Shown here one piece after another: positions 37,658 through 48,531 of a stretch of 64,000 nucleotides of DNA. Made by a program: the position numbers and the translations under genes. Location: assembly GCA_024362935.1 (NCBI GenBank), contig JANCRA010000014.1:8201258-8265257 (forward strand), in the 5' to 3' direction. Source of the DNA: Setophaga petechia (taxonomy: Eukaryota > Chordata > Aves > Passeriformes > Parulidae). Under the pieces are notes generated by a model that saw nothing but the letters and a program-made list of their open reading frames with translations, was not told the origin of the DNA and searched no databases. How positions within the stretch are numbered: the first letter of the stretch is position 1; each line of letters begins with the position of its first letter.

Positions 37658-38558
37658 CTGCAAATGCAAAATCATAGATCAGTAAAGAAAAGTACACAGA
37701 TGTTGCATCAACTTTTCACAAGCTGCCAGTACATTCTCCAACAAATTCACAGCAACTCCATGACATCTACTGAAACTTCTAAAGCAAAAAGCAAGATCTT
37801 AATAATTTCTCTAAGTAAATTCCAAGAAGCAATGAAATGCTTCTAAGTAAATTCCAGTGAAGCATCCTCCTAGTCCTGAACTTTACAGCTACTGTGTGTG
37901 TGCTCTTTCCCCTCCAGGCAAAGGGACACTGTCTCAAAGAGTTCTCAGTAACCACACATCCTTGGCATCAACCCCTCACTCTGGGATGCCTCCCTGCTGG
38001 AACACCAAGTGCACCTGGGACACAAACAGCCTCCAGTCAGCCCAAACAACTGTTATTTCAAGGGCTGCAAATACTTCCCACAGTCAGGAGCTTGAGTAAA
38101 AGCAGTCCCTCAACTGCATTTCCAACCCAGCACTGAAATGTGACCTTAAAACAAGAGGCAAAAATCTCCCCTGCACCACTGTAACATTCTCTAAACTTGG
38201 TCTTTGGGATTACCTGCCTTAATTAAGCTGCTATCACACAGAAACACAGCTGGGATTCAATTTAGTAAACATGCTATCTGCTTCCCAGATGATGGCTGCT
38301 GCTCTTTACAAGGACAGCAGCCTAAGGCAATGACATTCGAGCCATCAAGGGCTAAGTTGATAAATTGGGGGAGCCATGAGAGGGTGAGCCAGTTCTCACA
38401 TGACATCATCACCAAATGGGAAGGCACTCCAGTCCAGAGAAGTGAGTAAAAACAGGCTCAGAGCAGAGCCTGAGTGAGGCCAGGAACAAAACATTCAGCT
38501 TCTATGAAACAATGCATTATTTTCCACTCAGCAGCCCGCAGCATTGCTGGTTCTTCAC

Positions 38559-38644
38559 CTGATCACACGTGTGTGTCCTTGCAGAGATGTGCAAACTTCC
38601 CCATTTCCTTCCTTCCACTTATACAGGTCAACACGCTGATTGCT
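38559..38644 (-). CDS. WDR59: WDR59 exon 4, WD40 blade 1/2
   Basis: Encodes residues 81-108 plus two bases of Ser109: SNQRVDLYKW, then LQGHTRVI. It holds the end of one blade and the GH element of the next. Acceptor TTGCAG, donor GTGAAG (lacking the usual T at +6). The split codon AG|T gives Ser with exon 5. Confidence 0.95.
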
Positions 38645-41600
38645 CTGCAATTAGATGGAAGAAAGGAGAGACAGTCTCAGGCCAACAAGGCAGGACATGG
38701 ATCTGGGTGTTAGGACCAGGTTCCCTTCACTTTGAACAACCTCAGTTAACAATGAGTCATGCTGTGAATTAGCAAAGTCCTTGCCCAAAGCAGGAGAGCA
38801 AAGATGAAATACAAGGCTGCAAGGACTTTCAAAAGCTTACACTTTAATTACACCCACTTAAAACTTGAGATAAACTAGAAAGGGAAAAAAAATCCCACAT
38901 TGCAAAATCCTTCCATGAAATTATGTTCTCAGAGTCTTTATTTCCTAACAACATGCTGTAACTGCAGGCAACAGGCAGACAAATTCTCTCTGCAGGAATA
39001 CCCTGCCAGTCTGTTACATTCACAAGTGGAGGTTTTGGTGAGGGGGATGATGGATTACCACTGGTCGTCCTCAGCTCTCTCTCAGTTCCCTTCTGGGATA
39101 ATCAGGGCCACTGCCAAGCACAAACAATACAGTCTAATGGTTTCAAGGACACCTCCTCAAGGGTACTTCCCCAATCCCTGCCAGCCCAGGAGAAAAGCTT
39201 TAAGTGTTTATCACTAGCTGTAAAAAACAACAGCAAACCAGATGTATCAATGACAACAATACTCTGGGTTCCTTCATTCATTCCAGGAATAAATCCTTGC
39301 CCAAATGCAGCCACAAGCAAAGTTACTTGAAACTAGTTGTTGTGCTGTATATTCATGTTCTGTCTCAATCAAAGTTCACTTCAGGCCAAGCCAAGTCTTT
39401 TGTAGGTGCATACAGAGTGCCAAGCACAGTGGATCATGACTGGAAATTCATGCAGATTTTGCAAAACCTGAAAGAACATGACCTTAAAATGTTATCTTCA
39501 CTAGCCCCCTGTTTTCAGACTTTTAGGCAGATGAGGGAAAAGATAAGAGACTTCAAAGAAACACACAGTTGTTGAGGTTGGAAAAGACCTCTAAAATCAC
39601 AGAGTCCAACTGTTATGTTACAATTTTTGTGGCAGTTTTTTTTATGGTGGTGGATTTTCTTCCTACCCCAAAGCTGCTTCATGTGAATTTCAACTTACAG
39701 ATAGATAAAACATTACAGCTTTCTTTTGAAATGAAAGGTCTTATTCCAGCTCAGCAATAATATATGACATTTCTCTAACTGCTCACAGCAGGGCTGCACA
39801 AGAGCTTAGGGCAAGAAAAAAACTCTTTGCATGTTTCTCATTGACAGAAGTATTTAAGGGGTAGAGTGAAATTACCCAATGGGATTTACCCAGGACTCCA
39901 AAGACAAAACACAAGATAATGATCACCAGAGAGACTGCTCCTCCCAACAGGAGCATTTTCTAAAAAACTGTGATTTTTGTATCAGTATTCACTTTCAACA
40001 ATTTCATCACCCCCTTGTTCAAGAATCTGAAGCCACACAAAAGGAAAAACAAGGATCTAGGATTGAAAACAACACCATTTCTGAAACAACAGCTTAGGAG
40101 TCCCCAGAAACATGCTTGAGCCAGAGGGCAGACACAGCCAAGCACAGAAAAAGAATTTGGTCCAGCTCTTCTGGAAAGAAACTAAACACAAATACAGATT
40201 CCCCTCTGCCTGTACCTCTTGCAATTAACAGGACTGTAAACCAGATGATGATGCTGGCAAACAGGATGGCAGCCTTTTACATCCCTTTTCCATCCAGGGA
40301 TGCAGAAGCATAAGACCCTTGGGCTGTTTACCACACAGTGAAATGGCTAGAAAGGTGATATTTTTCACCCAAACTGAAAAAGCTGCCTGATCTCATCTTG
40401 GGGATTTCTCAACCAGTGTGTCTCAGCAATTATGTTCAAATCCCCAGAGCATCATAGCCTTTTTTTTAATAAACAAAAGCAGCAAGGTTTGATGACAGCT
40501 ACACCTGGTTTCAGTCTGAACAAGATGGGTTCCTGTATCCACTCAGAGCAGCAAGAGGCAGGAGTGCTCAGATGGGCACAGCTCTCCTTTGCAGCAGGGT
40601 CCTGCTAAGATCAGCATGAACTCATCACTGGATATTGTCTTCAGAGTGTGTTTGAAAAGAAGCTTTCCTGCTCCATTTGTGACCTGCCCAATGCATTTCC
40701 TTACTTGGTTTTGGTTTCCACAGACTGCACCCAGAAGTGGCACTGAACTAACTCTTTTATTAACTCTCTGCTCAGTAGAAGACTGCTGCTGAAGGCACCT
40801 TTAAGACATCAGTCATGTGCCAGAGCTGGAAAGAGAGGGGCTGGGGAATGTCAGAGAGCAAACAGCCAGAGGCTCCCAGCTGACAGCACCACTCCACTTT
40901 TAAAACTGCCTTTAATTAAAAATATAGCAAATCCAGAACAAAAATCATAAGAACTCACCTTGAACTAGGTGTTTTCTCAAAAGAATAGACAGAGAGATTT
41001 TTCCATGCCTAGCTAGTCCAGGACTCTCAAGCTATAAAAGCAGACAACATAGCAGAAAAGGCAGCTCACCCTGGAAACAGTCTGCACCTGGCTGGTGCCA
41101 ATGGCCACAGTGCTGTGGGTGATGACTGAGATCAGCAGAGCTCAGGGCCCTGGTGAACAAGCTGCAGAGCACGACAGACCAAGTACAGAACAGAGCTGAA
41201 GATTGCACTTGGTCTCACACAGCCATTACTGCTTCTTCAGCCCAACCCACTGCCACAGCCCATGCCCAGCTGCAAACCCCAAGCTACAAGCCAGTATTGA
41301 CCTGTGCTATTTACAGACTGCCTGGTGCACCACAGCCGAGCAGCAAGGCAGGGAGGTGAAAACAAAACAGCACAGAGCAAGAAATTCAAGAAGTGCACAA
41401 ATCTCAGACTGGAAATCAGAAAAAAATATAATTTCCCTCCAGAAAAGAACCATTTGGATGCTTAATTTATTTGGCAAACTGTTTTGTAAATGACAAGCAA
41501 GCAAAACCAGATGCAACCCTGACTGCCCAATAACTGAGAGCCATTCAGCTGAACACCTCCCTGGCAGTAAACCAGAATTAGGCCTCGATCTTGCAATGTG

Positions 41601-41717
41601 ACTTGCAGAAGCACGTCTGTGCCAGCTCCACATAGCCTTCCAGCTATGCAGAGGCTCACCCATGAAAGAAAGACCAGGGAAGAAGCTGAGTTACAGCTTT
41701 TAAACGGGGGAACTTAC
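38645..41717 (-). other. WDR59 intron 3
   Basis: 3.1 kb without an exon; a short CR1 piece is at 39569-39615. A minus-strand donor-like GGTGAGTT near 40955-40962 has no matching conserved coding sequence. Nothing else recognised. Confidence 0.75.
39569..39615 (-). mobile_element. Short CR1 3' fragment
   Basis: TTGAGGTTGGAAAAGACCTC followed by TAAAATCACAGAGTCCAAC is the reverse complement of a CR1 3' end, and only this stub is recognisable. Confidence 0.7.
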
Positions 41718-41853
41718 AGAAGCTGCAAAGTAGTAGGCGTAGCTGTCGTGGGGGTTCCACTGCACCGCGCCGATGTCCCACTTGCTCTGCCGGGAGATTT
41801 TCCGGTGACCCTCGTTGGGGGCATCCAGGTTGACAATGTAGAGGAAACGGCGG
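41718..41853 (-). CDS. WDR59: WDR59 exon 3, WD40 blade 1
   Basis: Encodes residues 35-80, with RRFLYIVNLDAP, a basic HRKISRQSKW stretch and DIGAVQWNPHDS, then YFAAS at the end. Acceptor TTGCAG, donor GTAAGT, end phase 0. These are typical first-blade beta strands of the WDR59 propeller, and the sequence is close to other vertebrate WDR59 proteins. Local GC is raised compared with the flanking intron, as expected for a coding exon. Confidence 0.96.
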
Positions 41854-43359
41854 CTGCAAGACACAGACACAAAGGGGCTGCTCTTCACAGGGCAGATCTC
41901 AAAACCCCAAGCTCACATGGAGCTCACAGCCTTGTGTCTAGAGGCACAAGAACCAAAAGAGAAGCATTTCATGAGACAAGTGAAAACACTATTCCAGAAA
42001 ATGCGACATTTGACTACATACTTCAAAACTGACTTAAGAAAACCACACTGAAAGTAAACAGGATCTGCAAGTGTAATAGATATCACAGAAAAACCCAGAT
42101 AACTTGGATATAAAGAAGTACTGGAAAATGGTGCAAACACTCAAACAGGCTTTGCAGGCCTAACACTGCTGCAGCAGAGCCTAAGTGGCACAGTCCCAGG
42201 AGTGCAATGCAACAGCTTCAGCCTGGATAGGTTGCTCTGAGCAAGAGTTAATGAGCCTTGACAAAGATGATTCTACGTGGGTGCTTCTTTCCACACCAGT
42301 CTGAGGGCTTGGTTCCACCAACAGTACAAAAACACCTGCACAGAGCTCATGCTCAGCTGCAGCAGCTTTTTAACGTGGGTGGACACAGTCCTGCACAGAT
42401 TTGGTTCCATTACTTACCTGAGCTAACTCTATATGCAGCAGAAATAATTCTGCATGATAGCAAACCTGAGCTCATACATCCTGCTGGATGTGGCCAATTC
42501 CCCACAAAGCAAGGTATCATCCTGTGTGATTCATCTTACAAGCAAGAGAAACTGCCCAGAAATAATTGTGAGCCACTGAACCCTATGGAGGACCAGCATC
42601 AAAACATAATGAACCCTACATAATTACCCACATGAGCATCATCTCTCAAAGCTGCTCTGAGCACTGGCCATTCCTCCTGTTATTCCTGTACAGCACTGCC
42701 AGACTAAGGGTTTACATGGAAGCAGGCACTGCTTCGCGCTGTACCAAAGGCCTTGGCTCCTTGAAGGCTGACCAAAGATCAGCTATACCCACATGATTCT
42801 GAAATTAACATCCCAATTGGTGTGGCAATTGTGTCACTGACAGGGGGACAGGAATAGCTGTTAGTACTGAAAAGCAGGAGATGGAAAGGCACAGCTGAGC
42901 TGGTTGAAGACTTGGCCTGGAGGTGGATACATAAAGACCAAGCTCTCCTGGAAGCTTGAGCAACTTAGAAGTCTGTGGCACCTACTGTGTTTGTATCATC
43001 CCACACTGAACCAGCAGAGAAGCAGGTCAGAGAGCCCAATGGGAATATTTGAGGCAAATTTTGTTAGGAAATAATCTAACCCATATTTCAAGACAATCCA
43101 AACAGTACTTCATGATGCTCCATCTCCCATACAGGAATTTGGAAAGGAATTTACCAGGAAAGCCACACCAGTATTTTATTGTGCTCTTGTTGCTGTCTCT
43201 CCAATCTGTATCTATCTCATTGGGAACATGACCCAGAATCCGTTTCATTAAGTTTGAACAGAATTCAGCTGCACCTTTCTGAAACAATCCATCAACCCTC
43301 CAGCTGAGGTCAGCCTGAAGGTGGCTGGTCTGGCTTGTGGAAATGACTGTCACACTCAC

Positions 43360-43409
43360 CCCGAGAGAACCGCGCGCTGTCCCAGGCAATCCACTGACAT
43401 CGCCGTCGC
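43360..43409 (-). CDS. WDR59: WDR59 exon 2
   Basis: Encodes residues 19-34 and two bases of Gly35 (ATAMSVDCLGQRAVLS). The acceptor is AACAG before GCG, and the donor is GTGAGT. This is a 50-nt exon that starts the first propeller blade. It keeps phase between exon 1 (phase 0) and exon 3, whose first C completes GGC. Homology is strong but the exon is short, so the phase agreement is the main proof. Confidence 0.93.
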
Positions 43410-46400
43410 CTGTTAAAGACAAACACAGAACAAAATTAAATAATATCTGTCAGGTCAGCTGCTCAGTCAAACACAGGGCTTCAGGGAGGAATTCAGGAAA
43501 GTAACATCCCCTTAAAGTAGCACAGAGGGGCAATGGGTGTAGTGGTTGATTTTGGGATGCAGGACAGCACACAGGAACATCCTCATTAGCATAAACTGAA
43601 AACAAAACCTGGCAGACAACATCATGAGCACTAATACCTTGCTTCCTTCTCCCTGCTATGGCAATCACAGCTGCAGCCTTTCAATCAGCAATCTCTAATA
43701 ATCTGTATTAATCAGCCTCTGCTCCTGCTCAGGAACTTTCTGAGTCTCTCTCTCTTTCATTGCAGGGCCAGATTTAATTATATATGTACAGGGAGATAGA
43801 AGTGCAACCATTTGTGTATGGCTGGTGCTCAAAAATGAGAGATGGCCAAGAGGCATCAGAATTTACTTGGCATTGCTTGTAAAGAAGGCTATGAGATAAC
43901 TTAAAGGCCATTAGAAAAAAAATCAAAAAAGGACTGTTTGCATATTGTCTCCCCCTCTTTCTGTGCAGAATGAACTGGCTGATCATCTTGTTCAAATGCC
44001 AAGAGAATAAAGGAAAATTTTACTTGGAAAGCTGAACAGTTCCACCCATAAACAAAGATATGACTTCAATAGAGTTTTGAGCATTCACAGCATAAAAATC
44101 AGAATATGCCCCACATTCTTCACACTAACTGCTGTCATCTTCAAAGCTGCCTCTCTGAAGGCTCAGGATGTATCTCCTGCTGCTGTTCAGGACTTTAAGT
44201 GCTCTCAGCATGGATGTAACAAGACTTCAGGATGTCCCACAGTTACTACTTACAAGCATCACTAAAACCTGACAGACAACACAGAAATCCCACTCCATTT
44301 CAGTCAGATCTGACAGCAGAATATTCATCACAAATTCTGAGCTGTGTCGGCCAGGGCCCAACCCCTCCTTGCAAAAACCCCAAGTGAGGGAAAAGCAGCA
44401 TCAGGGACCCATTCTTCTCTAGAGACCACATGGCAAACAGCTACAGCTGCCTGCAGAGTTCCAGGGGGAGCTCATGGTAAACCAAACCCCATTCCACCAC
44501 TTGAACTGTTCCAGGAACAACCCCCTTTCATTACTTTTTCCTAGGCAGCAAATCCAATCTTCTGGCAAGGTTTCCCTAGTCTTAAAGCTAATGCTGTAAA
44601 TAAACAGCTAGTTTTAAGATCTCTAAATGATAAGGAAACAATTCCAGCTTTCTAGACTCCACAGCACCTTGCAAAACACAGAACTAAAAAAGTAGGCTAC
44701 TGAATCTATATAAAAAAGCAACAAACAAACAAAACAAATCAACAGGAGAAAGGACTTTTCCCAGATGGTACACATTTTTCTTCTGAGAAATTAAAATGAG
44801 AATCACTAAAGCCACTACAGTAATCAGAGCTTTCTCATGTGATGAGGAGCTAGTCAGGAGACATATTTCATACAGTTGGAGCCATCTTTCCCCAAGACAG
44901 AAAAAAACAATGTAAATTCCAATTGATTGTAATTTCATATACAAGTTTATTTTACCTAGTGTTGGCACCAGGATCTCCTAAGTCCTTGAAAATTGCTTTC
45001 AATAATGAACACTGGTAAACTGGTTTTTTCCAGGCACCAAGCATCATAGAATGAAATGAACAATCAGAATGACGTAAGAAGTTTCACATGTCAGGCTGCT
45101 ACTCTGATGGGTCACAAATTAAGTTGTTTTACAGCAACAAACAGCTCCCTACAACACAAGAGCCTTATCTAGGCAAAGGAAAATAAAAAACAAACTGTCG
45201 TCACTTAATAGTGATATATTAGTCTTCACAGCACAACCCTCCAGAAGGGAGGAGTTGAAACTGAACCAACCTGAAAGCAGTTTTTATCTCAAAACAACAC
45301 TGTGGATAGCTAGAACTGATGTTCATGAGTAACAACAATGTGAGTAAGTGCAGTAGGAGCAGTGCACATTTGAGAATTTGCTCTGAACCCACAGCCCAGG
45401 CAGCATCTTCTCAGACTTCAAGAATCTACTTTGGCATTTCACTTGATTTCTGCTAGGCAAGCCAAGGAAACTCCTTTTTATGTCTGAACTTTCATTAGTT
45501 TCCCAATTACCTTCACTCTCTCCACCTGAGAGGCAACACACCAACCCAATTTGCCAGGGCTACGCTGTTTTTCAAGAGCTGCAAACCCTTAACAAGCAAT
45601 ACCAGTTCCCTGCATACCTAACCCCCCATCCACACACTGAGTTGCTACAAATGGCTCCATTTCAGCACTGGGTGAGTTTTGCTCTCCTTTTGATAGTGCC
45701 AACAGCCCAAGAAGAGCCTGTGGCTCCTGTTTAAATCAGAATAGTACACAGACTGCCACCTCTGTCAGCTTGTACAGAAAAATGACACTTGTAGGTAACA
45801 CAGGCCCCAAAACACACGGTGATTTTCTGATGTGGTACAGGTTGGGTGCTGTAGCTTTCTCATGACACACTCTAGCATGATGAACAAAGGCAACTGCAGT
45901 GCTTGCAGAGGTGTACTGGCTATAAATGTAACAGCTGCCCACTCTTTTCATTCTTGTTTCCATTTAGGTTGTTTTTAGGGTAGGGATTTTGGAGATAGTG
46001 TGGCCTACATGCAGAGCTCAAGACTGGTGCTGGATGATTTCAGCCAAGGTGCTCCAATTTCTCAAGCTCAGGTTTCCCACCTGCAAAAATGTTCCTGCAA
46101 ACTCCTAAAAAAAAAAGCTCAGACACAAATATATAAATGAGTTTAGCCTGAAGCAGCAGTCTGGCAGCCCCAGCCAGAGCAGTTCTCTTGTTTCATGTGG
46201 GACAGCAGGCAGGTCAGAACAGCCCCAGGAAGATCACACCAGAGCAAAGCCAAGTGATGAAACCCCTGTGTTCACCCTGCTAAGGTTTGTGCCAGTGCAG
46301 GAGTGACACTGAAACCAACTGCTGCAGCATGGGGTGGCAACACCTGTCCCTTCTGCTCCCACACACCAGACATTATGAGTAAGCAATAAAGTCATGAGGC

Positions 46401-46810
46401 CTCCTCTCTCCTGAGCCAGATGCAACATGAATCTGTGATGTAGGAAGATGCACCCTCAGATCTCATTACTGGCTTCCTGAGGGCAAATCCTCAGTAGCAG
46501 ATGAGGCTGCTTAAACATTTCTGTGAGGAAAACTAATATAGAGCTTTTGAGGTACAAAAGTGAAAAGCTTTGTAAGCTTACAGAGGGTAAGCTGGACACA
46601 GCACACAGGATTCAATGCTTCTGTTTGTAATGGTGAAGGCAGAGCTCTAACTGCTCCAGCACCAGAGGACAAATGAGACAAGAGAGCTTCCAGAACTATT
46701 TTTTTTTTTAATTTTTCTGGGTTTCTTGCTGAAGTATCTCATAGTTCACCCACTGTATCAAGCTTTGTTAAGCTATTACAAACACCTTAAAACACCCCCA
46801 TTTCTTAGAA

Positions 46811-46985
46811 CAGAATCACAGAATCTTAGAATGGCTTGGGCTGGAAGGAACCTGAAGATAATTTTGTTCCAAATCCCTGTCATGGGCAGGGACATCTTCA
46901 CTAGGTTGCTCAAAGCCCTGTCCAGCCTAGCCATAAACACTTCCAAGGATGTAAAAACAACTTCTACAACACTATGTAAACAAAC
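46811..46985 (-). mobile_element. CR1 3' fragment
   Basis: Reverse-oriented CR1 tail: CAGAATCACAGAATCTTAGA, ATGGCTTGGGCTGGAAGG, CCCTGTCATGGGCAGGGACA, GTTGCTCAAAGCCCTGTCCA. Approximate right edge. Lies about 600-800 bp from the WDR59 start. Confidence 0.88.
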
Positions 46986-47144
46986 AAACTCTGAGCTGAG
47001 CTCTACTATCACCAGCAGCTTCAAAAACAAAAGCTGACCTTTTTGCTATTAAAAAAAATATAAACCACATTTTATTTTAATCAAGCAACACCCAGCAATT
47101 TATTTGGCAGTAGCTGTAACAGTGTCCGTGAAAAGTGTCAGAGC

Positions 47145-47272
47145 CATAGAATGGTTCGGGTTGGAAGAGACCTTAAAGCTCCTCTCATTCCAAGCCCCTG
47201 CCATGCGCAGGCATCTTTCACTAGACCAGACTGCTCAGGGCCCCATCCACGCTGGCCTTGAGCTCCTCCAGC
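47145..47272 (-). mobile_element. Second CR1 3' fragment next to the promoter
   Basis: CATAGAATGGTTCGGGTTGG, then CCCCTGCCATGCGCAGGCAT, CTTTCACTAGACCAGACTG and CCACGCTGGCCTTGAGCTCC are CR1 tail blocks in reverse. It has the same orientation as its neighbour 160 bp away but a different set of mutations, so it is a separate insertion rather than a duplication. Confidence 0.88.
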
Positions 47273-47568
47273 AAAAGGAAATGAGAAAAGACATGTGGGA
47301 AGTGGCAATATCGTATGTTAGGCCTGAAAATGTATAAAAAAAAAAAAAAAAGACCTAATTAAGCATAGAAATTAAGCGCCCCGTGAATTAAGGCGTTATC
47401 TCCGCGCAAACGACTCCAGATCGCCTCAGCCCCGGCCATCGCCGCCGAAAGGCCCCGCGGGGCCGCCGAGCCCTCCCGGGCCGGGACCTCCCCCCGCTCC
47501 GCTCGTCACGGGCCGGCCGGGGGCTGCCCCCGCGGCGCGGTGATGCGGCAGCCCCCGGGCCCCCCGAC

Positions 47569-47622
47569 CTGGGCGTCTCGGAACTCCACCACCACATTCT
47601 CGCTGCTCCAGCGCGCCGCCAT
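47569..47622 (-). CDS. WDR59: WDR59 exon 1, start codon
   Basis: Encodes residues 1-18, beginning MAARWSSENVVVEF. The ATG is at 47622-47620 inside CAAGATGGCGGC. The donor after CAG is GTCGGG at 47568, a weak but legal site; the exon ends in phase 0. These residues precede the first WD40 blade. The start is chosen because it matches the vertebrate WDR59 N-terminus and sits in a perfect TISU/YY1 context. Confidence 0.95.
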
Positions 47623-47626
47623 CTTG
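47615..47626 (-). promoter_or_regulatory. TISU / YY1 element over the WDR59 start codon
   Basis: CAAGATGGCGGC fits the TISU consensus SAASATGGCGGC at all 12 positions, with the ATG being the WDR59 start. In other genes the element is both a YY1 site and a translation initiator for mRNAs with very short 5' leaders. This predicts transcription starting about 10-30 nt upstream (47635-47655). Confidence 0.85.
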
Positions 47627-47650
47627 GGCCGCCTCGGTGGAGCCTGCGCG

Positions 47651-47662
47651 GCGCCTGCGCAC
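47651..47662. promoter_or_regulatory. NRF1-like site
   Basis: GCGCCTGCGCAC differs by one base from the NRF1 core GCGCATGCGCA. It is close to the expected WDR59 transcription start. Confidence 0.5.
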
Positions 47663-47683
47663 TATAGGGCGCCGTGCGGGGAC

Positions 47684-47699
47684 TGCTGGGAGATGTAGT
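47684..47699 (-). promoter_or_regulatory. ZNF143/STAF-type motif
   Basis: ACTACATCTCCCAGCA on the minus strand matches ACTACANNTCCCAGCR, the ZNF143/THAP11 promoter motif, 62-80 nt upstream of the WDR59 ATG. It lies between the genes, so it may serve both. Confidence 0.8.
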
Positions 47700-47720
47700 C
47701 CCGTCGTCCCGTCCGTCCGT

Positions 47721-47740
47721 CCCCCCCCCCCCCCCCCCCC
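47721..47740. repeat. C20 homopolymer
   Basis: Twenty consecutive C (poly-G on the WDR59 strand), next to GTCC repeats at about 47710-47722. Its exact length is unreliable in most sequencing technologies. The G-rich strand could stack into quadruplex-like structures. Confidence 0.9.
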
Positions 47741-48045
47741 GTCCCGGTGAACCGGAGCAGCGAGTCCCGTGGAGCCGCTTGGGGTCCCACGGCCCGAGGA
47801 GGAGGGTCCCCGTGCGGGTCCGGCCTCTCCGGAGCGGCTCTGGCCGCAGAGGCCCGAGGGTGGTCGCAGCCCCGCTACAGGGCAAGATGTGTGCGTGGCG
47901 TGGGGCGCGGGTTGTGTTCCCCGGGGCAGCGCCCGCTCGTCAGTGCGGTGGCGGCTCCGCGTCCCGCGGCGGCAGCGAGCGCAGCGCCGGGCGGCGGCGG
48001 TGCAGGGGTTAAGGGCGGCGGGCCGGGGGGGCCGGGGGCGGGAGC

Positions 48046-48417
48046 ATGCGTGCTGCCGGCCGCTATTGTCTCCGGCGCGGCGCCCAGCACCAGGCGGCGG
48101 CCGCAGCGAGGCCGTGCCCGGCGCAGCGCAGCGGAGCGGGGCGCGCCGCCCCCACCGCCCCCGCCGCCCATGGGCCGCAGCTGATCCGCGCCCGGCTCCC
48201 GGCCGCGCCCCGGGCACCAGCGAGGCGGGCGGAGCGACCCTGCCGGCGTCCACCCCCCCCCCTCCCCCGCCGCTCCCTCCCCGCTCCGCGGCCCCGGAGC
48301 CCTCGGCGGCCTCCGCCGGGGGTGACGGCGGTGGCGGCGGCGGACTCGGGGCGCCCTCGCCCCTGCGGGCCCGGCGGGGGGAGGATGCCTGGGGCGGGGA
48401 TGGGTTTTCGCCCGTAG
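48046..48417 (+). other. Potential upstream ORF in the ZNRF1 leader
   Basis: ATG at 48046, in the frame of the ZNRF1 start and closed by TAG at 48415-48417; further ATGs at 48385 and 48400 share that stop. It counts only if transcription begins upstream of these positions, which cannot be read from sequence. It is GC-rich and not conserved-looking. Confidence 0.25.
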
Positions 48418-48531
48418 CTCCCCGCGCCCCCCCGCTTCCTTCCGCCCCCTCTCGCCTCCCAGCGGGGGCGGCGCGGCCCCGTTCCCCGCGGGGGGCTGTC
48501 GCTCGGCTCCCTCCGGCCCGGCGGTGCCCAC

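Larger units (their letters stand above)
43410..47568 (-). other. WDR59 intron 1
   Basis: 4.2 kb. Its promoter-proximal part holds two CR1 fragments and a short A-run (about 47337-47353), with the CpG island starting at about 47380. No exon or RNA gene recognised in the remainder. Confidence 0.75.
25..47650 (-). other. WDR59: WDR59 gene, complete, 26 coding exons
   Basis: Complete minus-strand gene for WD repeat protein 59, a GATOR2 subunit (with MIOS, WDR24, SEH1L and SEC13). GATOR2 opposes GATOR1 and so promotes amino-acid signalling to mTORC1 on the lysosome. Joining the 26 exons listed separately gives 2,922 nt, 973 codons plus stop, with every split codon resolving and no internal stop. 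Domains read from the translation are: WD40 propeller (residues ~35-325), variable acidic stretch (~335-385), RWD domain (~390-495), Ser/Pro-rich linker (~496-622), helical region (~623-735), Ser-rich linker (~760-840) and a Cys/His zinc-binding terminus (~895-973). The 3' limit is inferred from the polyadenylation signal and the 5' limit from the TISU start context. Length and exon number agree with the vertebrate family. The largest intron is 9.5 kb (between exons 19 and 18). Confidence 0.97.

Noticed and set aside
40950..40970. Possible extra WDR59 exon ending at a GGTGAGTT donor on the minus strand
   Set aside because: Exons 3 and 4 already join in phase with no missing residues, and the sequence upstream of this donor has no WDR59 similarity.
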